64,000 bases of DNA from Brevibacillus agri (lineage in GTDB: Bacteria > Bacillota > Bacilli > Brevibacillales > Brevibacillaceae). The stretch covers positions 1,913,501 through 1,977,500 of the forward strand of contig NZ_CP026363.1 in the NCBI RefSeq assembly GCF_004117055.1. The letters run 5' to 3'. A model generated the notes under the pieces. It was not told the origin of the DNA. It did no database searches and worked only from the letters and a program-made list of their open reading frames with translations. Below, one piece after another: positions 24,506-33,122 of this stretch. Every line of letters begins with the position of its first letter. The stretch's first letter is position 1. Made by a program: the position numbers and the translations under genes.

Positions 24506-26087
24506 TCCGTCCCTGAACAAAATGGAGCTGACCAAGCTGGAAAAAGACGGCCTGGACGTCATCGAAACAATCATCAATACCTACTCCAAAGAGGGCTTTG
24601 AATCGATTGAATCTTCTGATATGGACCGCTTCAAGTGGGCGGGAGTCTACCAGCAGCGTCCGAAAGACGGCCACTTCATGATGCGGGTGCGCATCCCCGG
24701 CGGAATCATGACCAGCGAGCAGGCGAGAGTGCTGGCGAAAATCGCCCAGGACTACGGCCGCGATCTCGTGGACGTGACGACGCGCCAGGCTGTCCAGTTT
24801 CACTGGCTGACGGTGGAGACGCTGGCCGATATTTTTGATCGGCTCGCTGCGGCCGGGCTTTCTTCGTTCGAAGCGTGCGGCGACTGTCCGCGGCAGATCA
24901 TGGGCAATCCGCTGGCCGGAATCGATCCGCATGAAGTGCTGGATACACGTCCGATTGTGGCCGAGCTGGAAAAGTTTTTCCTGCTCAACCGCGACTTTTC
25001 CAACCTGCCGCGCAAATACAAGATGTCCATCTCCGCCAACGTCTACAACGCAGCCCACGCGCAAATCAACGACCTCGCCTTTACGCCCGCCAAAAAGCGC
25101 ATCGCGGGCGAGGATGTAATCGGGTTCCACGTCTGGGTAGGCGGCGGCCTGTCGGCGAAGCCGTACTTGGCGAAGCAGCTTGACGTGTTCGTCCGGCCGG
25201 AAGAGGTCGTCAAGGTGGCAGCAGGCGTCACGACCTTGTTCCGCGACTTCGGCTATCGGCAGAAGCGGACGCATGCCCGCCTGAAATTTTTGGTGGCGGA
25301 CTGGGGACCGGAAAAGTTCAAGGAAGAACTGGTCAAGCTGATCGGCGAGCTGGAAACGAGCGGAGAGGATTTGACGAAAGGCTGGAACGGCGGCTATTTT
25401 TACGGCTTGCACGAGCAGCGCCAGCCCGGCTACTACTATGCGGGACTGTCCGTTCCCGTCGGCCGGATGAACGCTGCCGAGCTGATCGAGCTGGCGCGCC
25501 TGGCCGATGAATACGGGGACGGCACGATCGGAGCCTGCAACACGCAAAACGTCCTCATTCGCAACATCGCCAAGGAAAAGGTGGCGGCATTCCGCGAAGA
25601 GCCGCTGATTGTGAACCGCTTCAAGCTAAAACCGAATACGTTTGTCGGCTATGCCGTCTCCTGCACAGGGACTGAGTATTGCAACCTGGCGATCGTGGAG
25701 ACGAAAGAACGGATGCGCTCGCTCGCCCAATATTTGGACGACACCGTTGAACTGGATACGCCGCTGCGCATTCACATGATCGGCTGCCCGAACTCGTGCG
25801 GACAGCGGCAGATTGCCGATATCGGCCTGCAAGGGGCAAAAGTCAAGACGCCGGCCGGGATGGTCGAAGCGTTTGACATCCACGTTGGCGGCACGCTCGA
25901 AGAACCGCAATTCAACCGCAAGCTGAACGCGCGAGTGTCCGTCGACAGGCTGGGAGCCTTCCTGGCGCAGTTGATTACGTTCTACAAGGAAGAGCGGTTG
26001 GAGGGCGAAGAGTACTGGCGCTACGTCGAGCGGGTCGGACTGGCACGCATCCAGGAGCAGGTCGACAGCATTTTGCAAACGGCGTAA
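24465..26087 (+). CDS. nitrite/sulfite reductase hemoprotein (assimilatory sulfite reductase)
   Basis: This siroheme and [4Fe-4S] enzyme reduces sulfite (or nitrite) by six electrons. The 540-residue length and the duplicated ferredoxin-like/haem domains match the ferredoxin-dependent type. The cluster cysteines appear as SCTGTEYCNLA and GCPNSCGQRQIADIG. AAAGGAG precedes the ATG at 24465, which lies inside the end of sirB, implying coupling. Flanking siroheme and sulfate-reduction genes make sulfite the likely substrate. The electron donor is not encoded nearby, so ferredoxin or flavodoxin from elsewhere is expected. Confidence 0.93.
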   Translation: MSMAERKQWKWADDPSLNKMELTKLEKDGLDVIETIINTYSKEGFESIESSDMDRFKWAGVYQQRPKDGHFMMRVRIPGGIMTSEQARVLAKIAQDYGRDLVDVTTRQAVQFHWLTVETLADIFDRLAAAGLSSFEACGDCPRQIMGNPLAGIDPHEVLDTRPIVAELEKFFLLNRDFSNLPRKYKMSISANVYNAAHAQINDLAFTPAKKRIAGEDVIGFHVWVGGGLSAKPYLAKQLDVFVRPEEVVKVAAGVTTLFRDFGYRQKRTHARLKFLVADWGPEKFKEELVKLIGELETSGEDLTKGWNGGYFYGLHEQRQPGYYYAGLSVPVGRMNAAELIELARLADEYGDGTIGACNTQNVLIRNIAKEKVAAFREEPLIVNRFKLKPNTFVGYAVSCTGTEYCNLAIVETKERMRSLAQYLDDTVELDTPLRIHMIGCPNSCGQRQIADIGLQGAKVKTPAGMVEAFDIHVGGTLEEPQFNRKLNARVSVDRLGAFLAQLITFYKEERLEGEEYWRYVERVGLARIQEQVDSILQTA

Positions 26088-26145
26088 AGAAGCCAAAGCC
26101 GGACAATAACCGATCACACCCGATCCAAGGAAATGAGGGACTACC

Positions 26146-26388
26146 ATGGCAGAGGAACAAACCGAGAGCTACTTGTACAAACTGGAGGCCGTGCTCGAAG
26201 AAGGCCGACTCTTGACCGTGGTCGTGATTGCCAAAACGGACGAGCGCGCTTTTTCGTCCGCGGAAAACAATCTACTGCGGCACACCATCGCTCCGCCGAA
26301 AATCAAGGAGCTGAGCCTGGTGGAAAAGAAACCGCTCGGTCGGCAGGGAGTCGGCTACGTCGTCGAAACCTCCCGCTTCAGCCAGTAA
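26146..26388 (+). CDS. DUF3906 family protein
   Basis: This 80-residue soluble protein (ESYLYKLEAVLEEGRLLTVV, then IKELSLVEKKPLGRQGVGYV) matches my recollection of DUF3906. That family is a small alpha/beta protein found beside sulfite reductase or siroheme genes in Bacillales. GGAAATGAGGG precedes the ATG. It sits between sir and cobA-hemD in the same operon with gaps of about 55 bp. Its function is unknown. The location suggests a helper in siroheme or sulfite metabolism, for example in delivery of cofactor or electrons, but nothing in the sequence shows this. Confidence 0.75.
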   Translation: MAEEQTESYLYKLEAVLEEGRLLTVVVIAKTDERAFSSAENNLLRHTIAPPKIKELSLVEKKPLGRQGVGYVVETSRFSQ

Positions 26389-26439
26389 GACGAAACAGCT
26401 TTTCGCGTTAGGGAAGGCAGCAAGGAGGACTGATCGAAA

Positions 26440-27954
26440 ATGAACGCTGGCAGAGTCTTATTTGTAGGGGCTGGCCCTGGCGATCCGAAACTGCTCACCA
26501 TTCGCGGGATGGAGGCGCTGCAAAAAGCCGACGTCGTCGTGTACGACCGACTGGCTAGCCCGCTGCTTCTCTCCCACGTCAAAAGGGACGCCCGGCTTGT
26601 TTACTGCGGCAAGGAAAGGGACCGCCACACACTGCCACAGGAAGAGATCAACCTCCTGTTGATTCGGGAAGCCAAGCGAGGAAAAACCGTGGTTCGCTTA
26701 AAAGGCGGGGACCCGAGCATGTTCGGGCGGGTAGGCGAGGAAGCGCAAATGTGCGTACAGCATGGCGTGCCGTACGAGATCGTGCCGGGGATCACCTCCG
26801 GCATGGCGGCCCCGCTGTATGCAGGGATTCCTTTAACCCACCGCGACTACAATTCCTCCGTTGCCTTTGTCACCGGGCATCTGTGCGACAAAAATGCCGG
26901 CAAGGAGCCGGACTGGGCAGCACTGGCGCGGATGGAGACGCTCGTCATTTACATGGGCGTGAAAAACTTGCCGCACATCCAGGCGCAGCTTTTGGCCTGC
27001 GGAAAAAGCGGGGATACCCCTGTCGCGCTCGTCAGATGGGGCACGGTAGGAGAGCAGCAGACATTGGTCGGGTCGCTTGCGACGATTGACCGCGATGTCG
27101 CCAAAGCGGGCTTTTCCGCGCCGGCCATCATCGTCGTGGGCGAGGTCGTCCGGCTGCGCGAGCAACTGAACTGGTACGAATCGCGGCCGCTGTTCGGACA
27201 ACGGGTGGCGCTTGCGGCCATTCCCGGAGCAGGCGGCAGCGACGCACTGGCGGGCAGGCTGGAGCAGCTCGGTGCAGAAGTCATCGCGATTCCGCTCGTG
27301 AAGCGCCCTTTGCTCGCTGTGGATGCTGCTGAATTTCCCGAGGACCTCACGGCATATGGCTGGATCGTGCTCGACGATGCGCAGCAGGCGGAGGCTTTTT
27401 TGGCAGAGCTGGGCAGACGGCGGTTTGACCTGCGGCGGCTGACGAGCAAGCTCGCTGTGCGCGGGAAGCAGGCGGCTTTGTTTCTGGAGAGCAGAGGACT
27501 GTACCCGGAGCGCGTTTTCGATCACGCGGCCACTCCTGCGGCTATGAGCAGGGAGCTTGCGCGAAACGGCGGGGAGCGGATTTTGCATGTGCGCGCCAAA
27601 TGCGGGAGTACTCCTGCCCAGTCAGCAGCAGAGTTCCTCCATCTGCCAGCGGGAGGCGTCCTGGAGTGGGAGGAGACACACCCGGTCGTTCCTTGGATGA
27701 AAAAGCTGGCGTTTGACTGGTTTGCTGCCGCTGACGGGGAAGTTTTGCCTGCCCTGGCGGATTTTGCAGGAGCGGGTTGGGAGAGTGTGCCGCTTTTTTG
27801 CGCCGATGCGAAGACGCAGGAGGTGGCGAGACAAATGGGGTGGCGCGTCGTCATCGACGAAGACGTGGAGAGCTTGGCCCGAGGAATCCATTCGCGAGAG
27901 CAGGTCGCCAGCGCAGCATGCAAGCTGTACGGCACCCCTTCTTTTCTTACGTAA
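26440..27954 (+). CDS. cobA: uroporphyrinogen-III C-methyltransferase fused to a uroporphyrinogen-III synthase-like domain
   Basis: The first 250 residues are a SUMT/CobA methyltransferase that makes precorrin-2 for siroheme. Motifs are LFVGAGPGDPKLLTIRGMEA, VVRLKGGDPSMFGRVGEEA, EIVPGITSGMAAPLYAGIP and ALVRWGTVGEQQTLVGSL. Residues of about 260-500 resemble uroporphyrinogen-III synthase (HemD): GQRVALAAIPGAGGSDALAG and IPLVKRPL, then a weakly conserved bilobed domain. The HemD part is divergent, with few family landmarks, so its activity is less sure than that of CobA. GCAAGGAGGACTG precedes the ATG. It supplies the substrate for SirB in the same operon. Confidence 0.88.
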   Translation: MNAGRVLFVGAGPGDPKLLTIRGMEALQKADVVVYDRLASPLLLSHVKRDARLVYCGKERDRHTLPQEEINLLLIREAKRGKTVVRLKGGDPSMFGRVGEEAQMCVQHGVPYEIVPGITSGMAAPLYAGIPLTHRDYNSSVAFVTGHLCDKNAGKEPDWAALARMETLVIYMGVKNLPHIQAQLLACGKSGDTPVALVRWGTVGEQQTLVGSLATIDRDVAKAGFSAPAIIVVGEVVRLREQLNWYESRPLFGQRVALAAIPGAGGSDALAGRLEQLGAEVIAIPLVKRPLLAVDAAEFPEDLTAYGWIVLDDAQQAEAFLAELGRRRFDLRRLTSKLAVRGKQAALFLESRGLYPERVFDHAATPAAMSRELARNGGERILHVRAKCGSTPAQSAAEFLHLPAGGVLEWEETHPVVPWMKKLAFDWFAAADGEVLPALADFAGAGWESVPLFCADAKTQEVARQMGWRVVIDEDVESLARGIHSREQVASAACKLYGTPSFLT

Positions 27955-27988
27955 CAACAGATTGGCATGAAAGGAGGTAGTGCTCTTC

Positions 27989-29074
27989 GTGGATTGGAGT
28001 TACGTCGCCATCGCCATCGCCTTGTTTTTCGCCATGAATATTGGAGCCAGCGGGACCGCAGCCTCGATGGGGGCCGCGTACGGCAGCGGGGCAGTCAAAA
28101 ACAAGCTGCTCGCCATGCTGCTCGTAGCCGTAGCGGCCTTGCTCGGGGCAGTGCTGGGCGGCGGCGAGGTCGTCAAGACGATCAGCGGGGGGATTATCCC
28201 TGCGAATCTGCTGACGATCGAAGCCGTTGTGATCGTTCTCGCTTCGGCCACGCTGACGCTTTTTGGGGCGAATCTGCTCGGGATTCCGCTCTCGACCAGC
28301 GAGGTGACAGTGGGGGCGATCGTGGGCGTGGGCCTAGCCTATCAGTCTTTGTTTGTCGGGCACATCCTCGTCATCCTGTTTTTTTGGGTCGTGGTCCCGG
28401 TGGCGGCCTTTATCGGGGCCTACGGGGCAGGCAAGCTGATTCGCCGCGTGGAGCGGCGCTGGCCGTCCTTGCAAAAGCCAGGCTCCAAAGGAGAGCGCTG
28501 GCTGACCTTTTTGCTCGTCGCCTGCGGTGTGTATGAAGCTTTTTCAGCGGGGATGAACAACGTAGCCAACGCTGTCGGCCCGCTCGTGGGAGCCGGACTG
28601 ATGTCGACCGAAAACGGCGTGTGGCTCGGCGGACTGGCCGTCGCTGTCGGCTGTCTGCTCTTGGGAGGAAGAGTGCTGGAAACGAACGGCAAGAAAATTA
28701 CCACCCTGTCGCTTTTGCAAGGAAGCGCGGTATCGGCTACAGGCGGTACGCTCGTCATCATCGCTTCGCTGTTCGGGATTCCCGTGCCGCTGACTCAAGC
28801 CACGACTTGCGCCATTTTAGGCGTAGGCACGTCGGAGCGAGGCTTCGTCTTGTGGCAAAAAGGAATTATCAAGCAGATCATCATGGTCTGGATCGTCTCG
28901 CCAGTTTCTTCGCTGGTCGTTTCGTTCGCCTTTGTCCATCTGTTCCTGCGTTCGGATTTGTACACGCTGGTCGTGCTCGCCAGTGTTTTCGTGGCGACGC
29001 TCGGCTTCGTGGGGCTGATCCGGCTGATTCGCAGGGAAAGCAGTTCCATCAACGATCAAGGAGGGGGCATATGA
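27989..29074 (+). CDS. cysP: CysP-like sulfate permease (PiT family)
   Basis: This membrane transporter of the inorganic phosphate transporter family matches the Bacillus sulfate permease CysP. It is a protein of about 361 residues with roughly ten helices and the duplicated signature GASGTAASMGAAYGSGAVKN (first repeat) and GMNNVANAVGPLVGAGLMS (second repeat). The N-terminus FFAMNIGASG is that of CysP. AAGGAGG (27971-27977) fits the GTG at 27989. The GTG at 27980 is too close. The four-base overlap with cysH and the operon context favour sulfate over phosphate as substrate. Confidence 0.9.
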   Translation: MDWSYVAIAIALFFAMNIGASGTAASMGAAYGSGAVKNKLLAMLLVAVAALLGAVLGGGEVVKTISGGIIPANLLTIEAVVIVLASATLTLFGANLLGIPLSTSEVTVGAIVGVGLAYQSLFVGHILVILFFWVVVPVAAFIGAYGAGKLIRRVERRWPSLQKPGSKGERWLTFLLVACGVYEAFSAGMNNVANAVGPLVGAGLMSTENGVWLGGLAVAVGCLLLGGRVLETNGKKITTLSLLQGSAVSATGGTLVIIASLFGIPVPLTQATTCAILGVGTSERGFVLWQKGIIKQIIMVWIVSPVSSLVVSFAFVHLFLRSDLYTLVVLASVFVATLGFVGLIRLIRRESSSINDQGGGI

Positions 29075-29787
29075 GCCGTCTACACTACGACACGGCGACA
29101 GCCGAGCAGCTCGCTGCGATCAACAAAAGTCTCGCCAAGGGAGATACCGTGGATGTCATCAAGTGGGCCTACGAGACGTTTGCCGACGATTTGGTCTATT
29201 CGTGCAGCTTTGGGGCAGAAGCGATGGTGCTCATCGACATGATAAGCGATGTAAAAAAAGACGCTCGCGTCACTTTTCTGGACACCCATCTGCATTTTCC
29301 CGAGACGTACGAATTGATCGAGAAAGTGCGTGCGCGCTACCCCGACTTGCAATTGACGATCAAGGAGCCACAGCTTTCGCTCGCCGAGCAGGCAGCGGAA
29401 TACGGCGACGAGCTGTGGACAACCCAGCCCGATCTGTGTTGCCATCTGCGCAAAGTACAGCCGATGGAAAGCGTGCTGAAAGGGACGGTAGCCTGGATGT
29501 CAGGGCTGCGCAGGGAGCAGTCCGCGACGAGGGCGGACGTCCAGTTTGTCAATCGCGACGAGAAGTTTCAGTCGCTGAAAATTTGTCCGCTGATCCACTG
29601 GAAGGCTGATGAGGTGTGGCAGTACATCCGCGTGTTTGAATTGCCGTATAATGCCTTGCACGATCAAAGCTATCCGAGCATCGGCTGCGCGCCGTGCACG
29701 CGTCCGGTCAAAGCGGGCGAGGACGAGCGAGCGGGCCGCTGGGCGCATTTGGGCAAGACCGAGTGCGGGCTGCATCTCGCCAAGTAA
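29071..29787 (+). CDS. cysH: phosphoadenylyl/adenylyl-sulfate reductase
   Basis: This enzyme reduces activated sulfate (APS or PAPS) to sulfite with thioredoxin. The 238-residue product has the PP-loop region (LVYSCSFGAEAMVLIDM), LDTHLHFPETYELIE, and the paired cysteines CCHLRKVQPM and IGCAPCTRP that bind a [4Fe-4S] cluster. The C-terminal ECGLH carries the catalytic cysteine. The cluster cysteines mark it as the plant/Bacillus-type that can use APS directly. AAGGAGGGGG precedes the ATG at 29071, which overlaps the cysP stop. Confidence 0.95.
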   Translation: MSRLHYDTATAEQLAAINKSLAKGDTVDVIKWAYETFADDLVYSCSFGAEAMVLIDMISDVKKDARVTFLDTHLHFPETYELIEKVRARYPDLQLTIKEPQLSLAEQAAEYGDELWTTQPDLCCHLRKVQPMESVLKGTVAWMSGLRREQSATRADVQFVNRDEKFQSLKICPLIHWKADEVWQYIRVFELPYNALHDQSYPSIGCAPCTRPVKAGEDERAGRWAHLGKTECGLHLAK

Positions 29788-29832
29788 GCGTGGGAAAAGA
29801 GAACAACGGATATGGATGAGGAGGGCTTGAAT

Positions 29833-30975
29833 GTGAGTGGTAGCATCCCGCATGGAAACGTACTGGTAAACCGTTTTGATCCGACTGCCGACCTGTCGCG
29901 CGCGACGGGCGATGTCGAGCTGGACGCTTTTGCGCTGTCAGACCTGGAGCTGATCGCCATTGGAGGGTACAGCCCGATTCGCGGCTTTTTGGATCGCCAT
30001 GACTACACATCCGTCGTCGAGCGGATGAGACTCGCGGACGGCACCGTCTGGAGCATTCCGATTACGCTCCCTGTTCCGGCGACCGTGGCAGGCGCGCTTC
30101 AGCCAGGAGATACCGTGCGTCTGGTCTATCAGAAAGAGGTGTACGGCTTGCTGGAGATTTCCGACATTTACTCGCCGGACAAACGGCAGGAAGCCCGGCT
30201 CGTGTATGGCACGGATGACGAAAATCACCCTGGGGTGAAAAAGCTGCTGAGCCGCCCCGATATTTACCTCGGCGGGCCGATTACTTTGGTCAAACGGGCT
30301 GACAAAGGGCCGTTTGCCGACTACCACTTCGACCCTGCCGAGACGAGAGCCGCATTCGCCGAAAAAGGCTGGAAGACGATCGTCGGCTTCCAGACGCGCA
30401 ATCCTGTGCATCGCGCCCATGAATACATCCAGAAATCGGCGCTGGAGATCGTCGACGGCCTGTTTTTGAATCCGCTCGTCGGTGAGACGAAGGCAGATGA
30501 CATCCCGGCCGATGTGCGGATGAACAGCTATCAGGTGCTTCTGGAAAAATACTACCCGGCTGATCGGGTCAAGCTGGCCGTCTTCCCTGCCGCCATGCGC
30601 TACGCCGGGCCGCGCGAAGCGATTTTCCACGCCTTGGTGCGCAAAAACTACGGCTGCACCCACTTTATCGTCGGCAGAGATCACGCGGGCGTCGGCAACT
30701 ATTACGGTACATACGACGCGCAGCACATTTTCCGCCAGTTCCAGCCCGAAGAACTGGGGATCACGCCGCTGTTTTTTGAGAACAGCTTTTACTGCTCGAC
30801 CTGCGGCAATATGGCATCAGCGAAAACGTGCCCGCACGGTTCAGAACATCATGTGGCGCTGTCGGGTACGAAGGTGCGGGAAATGCTGGCGCGCGGCGAA
30901 GCGCCGCCTCCTGAGTTCAGCCGTCCGGAAGTAGCGCGCGTGCTGATCGAAGGACTGCGGCCGATCTCGGTGTAA
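29833..30975 (+). CDS. sat: sulfate adenylyltransferase
   Basis: ATP sulfurylase makes APS from sulfate and ATP, the first activation step. The 380-residue homo-oligomeric type has the N-terminal PUA-like domain ([20 protein letters not shown]), the [14 protein letters not shown] active-site motif, and [12 protein letters not shown] plus [13 protein letters not shown] toward the C-terminus. Several in-frame starts are possible. GTG at 29833 is chosen because GAGGAGGG lies seven bases upstream, whereas the ATG at 29812 has no ribosome-binding site. It is separated from cysH by 45 bp and followed by cysC. Confidence 0.95.
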   Translation: MSGSIPHGNVLVNRFDPTADLSRATGDVELDAFALSDLELIAIGGYSPIRGFLDRHDYTSVVERMRLADGTVWSIPITLPVPATVAGALQPGDTVRLVYQKEVYGLLEISDIYSPDKRQEARLVYGTDDENHPGVKKLLSRPDIYLGGPITLVKRADKGPFADYHFDPAETRAAFAEKGWKTIVGFQTRNPVHRAHEYIQKSALEIVDGLFLNPLVGETKADDIPADVRMNSYQVLLEKYYPADRVKLAVFPAAMRYAGPREAIFHALVRKNYGCTHFIVGRDHAGVGNYYGTYDAQHIFRQFQPEELGITPLFFENSFYCSTCGNMASAKTCPHGSEHHVALSGTKVREMLARGEAPPPEFSRPEVARVLIEGLRPISV

Positions 30976-31022
30976 CCGAGAAGGATGGAGTTTTTTTCAG
31001 GAAAAGAGAAAGGGGGACGCTC

Positions 31023-31652
31023 ATGGCAAAGGAAGGAGTTGCCCACATCGTTTGGCATCCGACGACGGTGACGAAAGCAGATCGGCAGAGGCGGGCAGGG
31101 CACAAAAGCTGCGTCCTGTGGTTTACGGGGCTGTCTGGCGCCGGAAAATCGACGTTGGCCAATGCGGTTGAGCAGGAGCTGCATCAGCGGGGCCTGGCCA
31201 GCTACGTGCTCGACGGCGACAACATCCGCCACGGCTTGAACAAAGGGCTTGGCTTCGGAGAAGAAGACCGCAAAGAGAACATTCGCCGCATCGGCGAGGT
31301 AGCCAAACTGTTCGTGGATGCAGGCGTGATTGTGTTGACGGCATTCATTTCGCCCTATCGTTCGGATCGCGAGCTGGCGCGCAGTCTGGTAGAGGCGGGA
31401 GAGTTTATCGAGGTGTACGTCAAATGCCCGCTGGAAGAGTGCGAGCGCCGGGACGTGAAGGGACTGTACGAAAAGGCGCGGCGCGGGGAGATCGGGCAGT
31501 TTACGGGAATCTCCGCTCCGTATGAGGAGCCGCTGCAGCCGGAGATTGTGGTGGAGAGCAGTGAACAGACGATTGAAGAGTCGGTTGCTGCCGTTCTGGC
31601 CTATCTGGAACAGGCGGGAATCCTCACCTATGAGAAAAAGCACGACGCGTAA
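31023..31652 (+). CDS. cysC: adenylylsulfate kinase
   Basis: APS kinase phosphorylates APS to PAPS. The 209-residue product shows the P-loop [19 protein letters not shown], the [15 protein letters not shown] motif, [17 protein letters not shown] and the lid region [30 protein letters not shown] precedes the ATG. A CysH with cluster cysteines could bypass PAPS, so CysC here may supply PAPS for other uses or give the cell both routes. It is the last gene of the operon. A terminator overlaps its stop codon. Confidence 0.95.
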   Translation: MAKEGVAHIVWHPTTVTKADRQRRAGHKSCVLWFTGLSGAGKSTLANAVEQELHQRGLASYVLDGDNIRHGLNKGLGFGEEDRKENIRRIGEVAKLFVDAGVIVLTAFISPYRSDRELARSLVEAGEFIEVYVKCPLEECERRDVKGLYEKARRGEIGQFTGISAPYEEPLQPEIVVESSEQTIEESVAAVLAYLEQAGILTYEKKHDA

Positions 31653-31668
31653 ATGCGCCGTGCTTTTT
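31635..31668. terminator. intrinsic terminator at the end of the sulfate operon
   Basis: AAAAAGCACG (31635-31644) pairs with CGTGCTTTTT (31659-31668), flanked by A/T runs on both sides. It overlaps the cysC stop and also serves the convergent lipoprotein gene. Confidence 0.8.
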
Positions 31669-31687
31669 GTTTTGGCTGTGGATGGAA

Positions 31688-32956
31688 TTAAGGGGTGGTT
31701 GTTTCCAATTCTTCCGCCCACTCGGCTTCCAGTTCTTTTTGCCATTTGAGATCGTCCAGCATGCTTTGCGCGAAGAGGCGCATGAAGCCTTTGTCGCTGA
31801 AGTTGTTGATCGCTTTTTCGTCTTTGTACAAGTCTTCTGCTGTCAGGCCAGCGTCTTTTGCCGGAACGTCGTACTTGGTCGCTTTTCCGAAGTTGTATGC
31901 GTATTGATCGGCGAACAGACCGATTGTCAGCGGTTGTTTCATTTCAGGCGCCTGGAAGGTTACGCTCAGGTCGCTCTTTTGGTGCACAGGCATTTTGTTT
32001 TTGTCTACGTAGAAGTCGAGGTTCCAAGCGAGGTTGTGGAAGCCTTCTTTTTTCATTTCTTCTACGATTTTTTCAGGCGTGTACACTTTGCCTGTTTCGT
32101 CCAGCCATGCTTTTGCTTCTTTCAAGCCTTCGGTGATGGTTGCTTCGGCGTTGGCGCGTTTTTCTGCCTCGGTCGTTTTGCCCATTTCCGGATACATTTC
32201 TTCGGTCAGGGAGTTGGTCAGAACCATCATGTCGATTGCGAACGCTTTTACGTCCTGGCTCGCTACCGCGTCGTTGGCTGTGAAGAAGAACATTTTCACC
32301 AGTTCTTTGGCGTCGATCTTCACCGTTACGTGAGTCGCTTCTACTTTTTCGCCGTTAGGCAGCGTGACGGTTTCGATGCCGAGGTTTTTCGCGTCAGCCA
32401 GCTTGTAGCCGTACTTGCCCACGTATTTTTTGATGAAGTCCAGCGTCAACTGGTTCATTTTGTCCTGGTATTCTTTCAGCTTGGCAGGGTTCACCTTGTC
32501 GTTTCCGTTCACGCCAGTGAGAGCGCCGGAAGCGTTCGCGTCGATCAGCAAGTATTTGCTGTCGAGCGGAGATTTTACGAATACTTTGTCATCGCTGACT
32601 ACCAGCTCGACGGACGCTTTTTTGTCGCCAGTCCAGAGCTTGTTGTCGCGCAGTACCTTGTCGTCGTTCACTTCAAACTGAACCTTCGCATTTTTCAGAT
32701 CGAGCTGGGATCCTTTTACAGTCACGCCCGCTTTCATGGCAGACAAGATCGCTTGTCCCTGTTTGTCCGGTGTCGCTTCCCCGAAAGCTTCCGGCAATTT
32801 GTCTACGTCGCCTGTCAGCTTCAAGGTTCCTTGGAAATCGTAGTTTGGTTTATCAATGGATGCCACGATAGAATCGCGCACCAGTGAAGCTTCACCAGCA
32901 CATCCTGTCAGTACCAGCATCCCCGCGAGCAGCAGGGCGCTCCCCTTTTTCCACAT
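31688..32956 (-). CDS. lipoprotein of unknown function (422 aa)
   Basis: This is a secreted, lipid-anchored protein. The signal peptide is MWKKGSALLLAGMLVLTGCA with a clear lipobox (LTGC). The mature part is Lys/Asp-rich with repeated beta-like segments (KLTGDVDKLPEAFG; VQFEVNDDKVLRD; ASVELVVSDDKVFVKSPLD). This is reminiscent of LppX/LolA-like or DUF6612-type lipoproteins that bind hydrophobic ligands, but that link is tentative. GGGGAGG precedes the ATG. It is divergent from sftA with a 166-bp gap that must carry both promoters. No function is assigned. Confidence 0.85.
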   Translation of the reverse strand: MWKKGSALLLAGMLVLTGCAGEASLVRDSIVASIDKPNYDFQGTLKLTGDVDKLPEAFGEATPDKQGQAILSAMKAGVTVKGSQLDLKNAKVQFEVNDDKVLRDNKLWTGDKKASVELVVSDDKVFVKSPLDSKYLLIDANASGALTGVNGNDKVNPAKLKEYQDKMNQLTLDFIKKYVGKYGYKLADAKNLGIETVTLPNGEKVEATHVTVKIDAKELVKMFFFTANDAVASQDVKAFAIDMMVLTNSLTEEMYPEMGKTTEAEKRANAEATITEGLKEAKAWLDETGKVYTPEKIVEEMKKEGFHNLAWNLDFYVDKNKMPVHQKSDLSVTFQAPEMKQPLTIGLFADQYAYNFGKATKYDVPAKDAGLTAEDLYKDEKAINNFSDKGFMRLFAQSMLDDLKWQKELEAEWAEELETTTP

Positions 32957-33122
32957 GTGTGTTCCTCCCCTATGTATTTGTTTTTGTTCCCTCTATCTAT
33001 TACGTCCAAAGAAAGAAAAGGTTTCGCAAATACGGAAAAAAATCACAATCGGCCTAAATCGCCGCTTGTTTCATGGTAAGATGAGAGGGAATAGATGGTT
33101 AGCAAAGAAAGGACGTTGCAGC

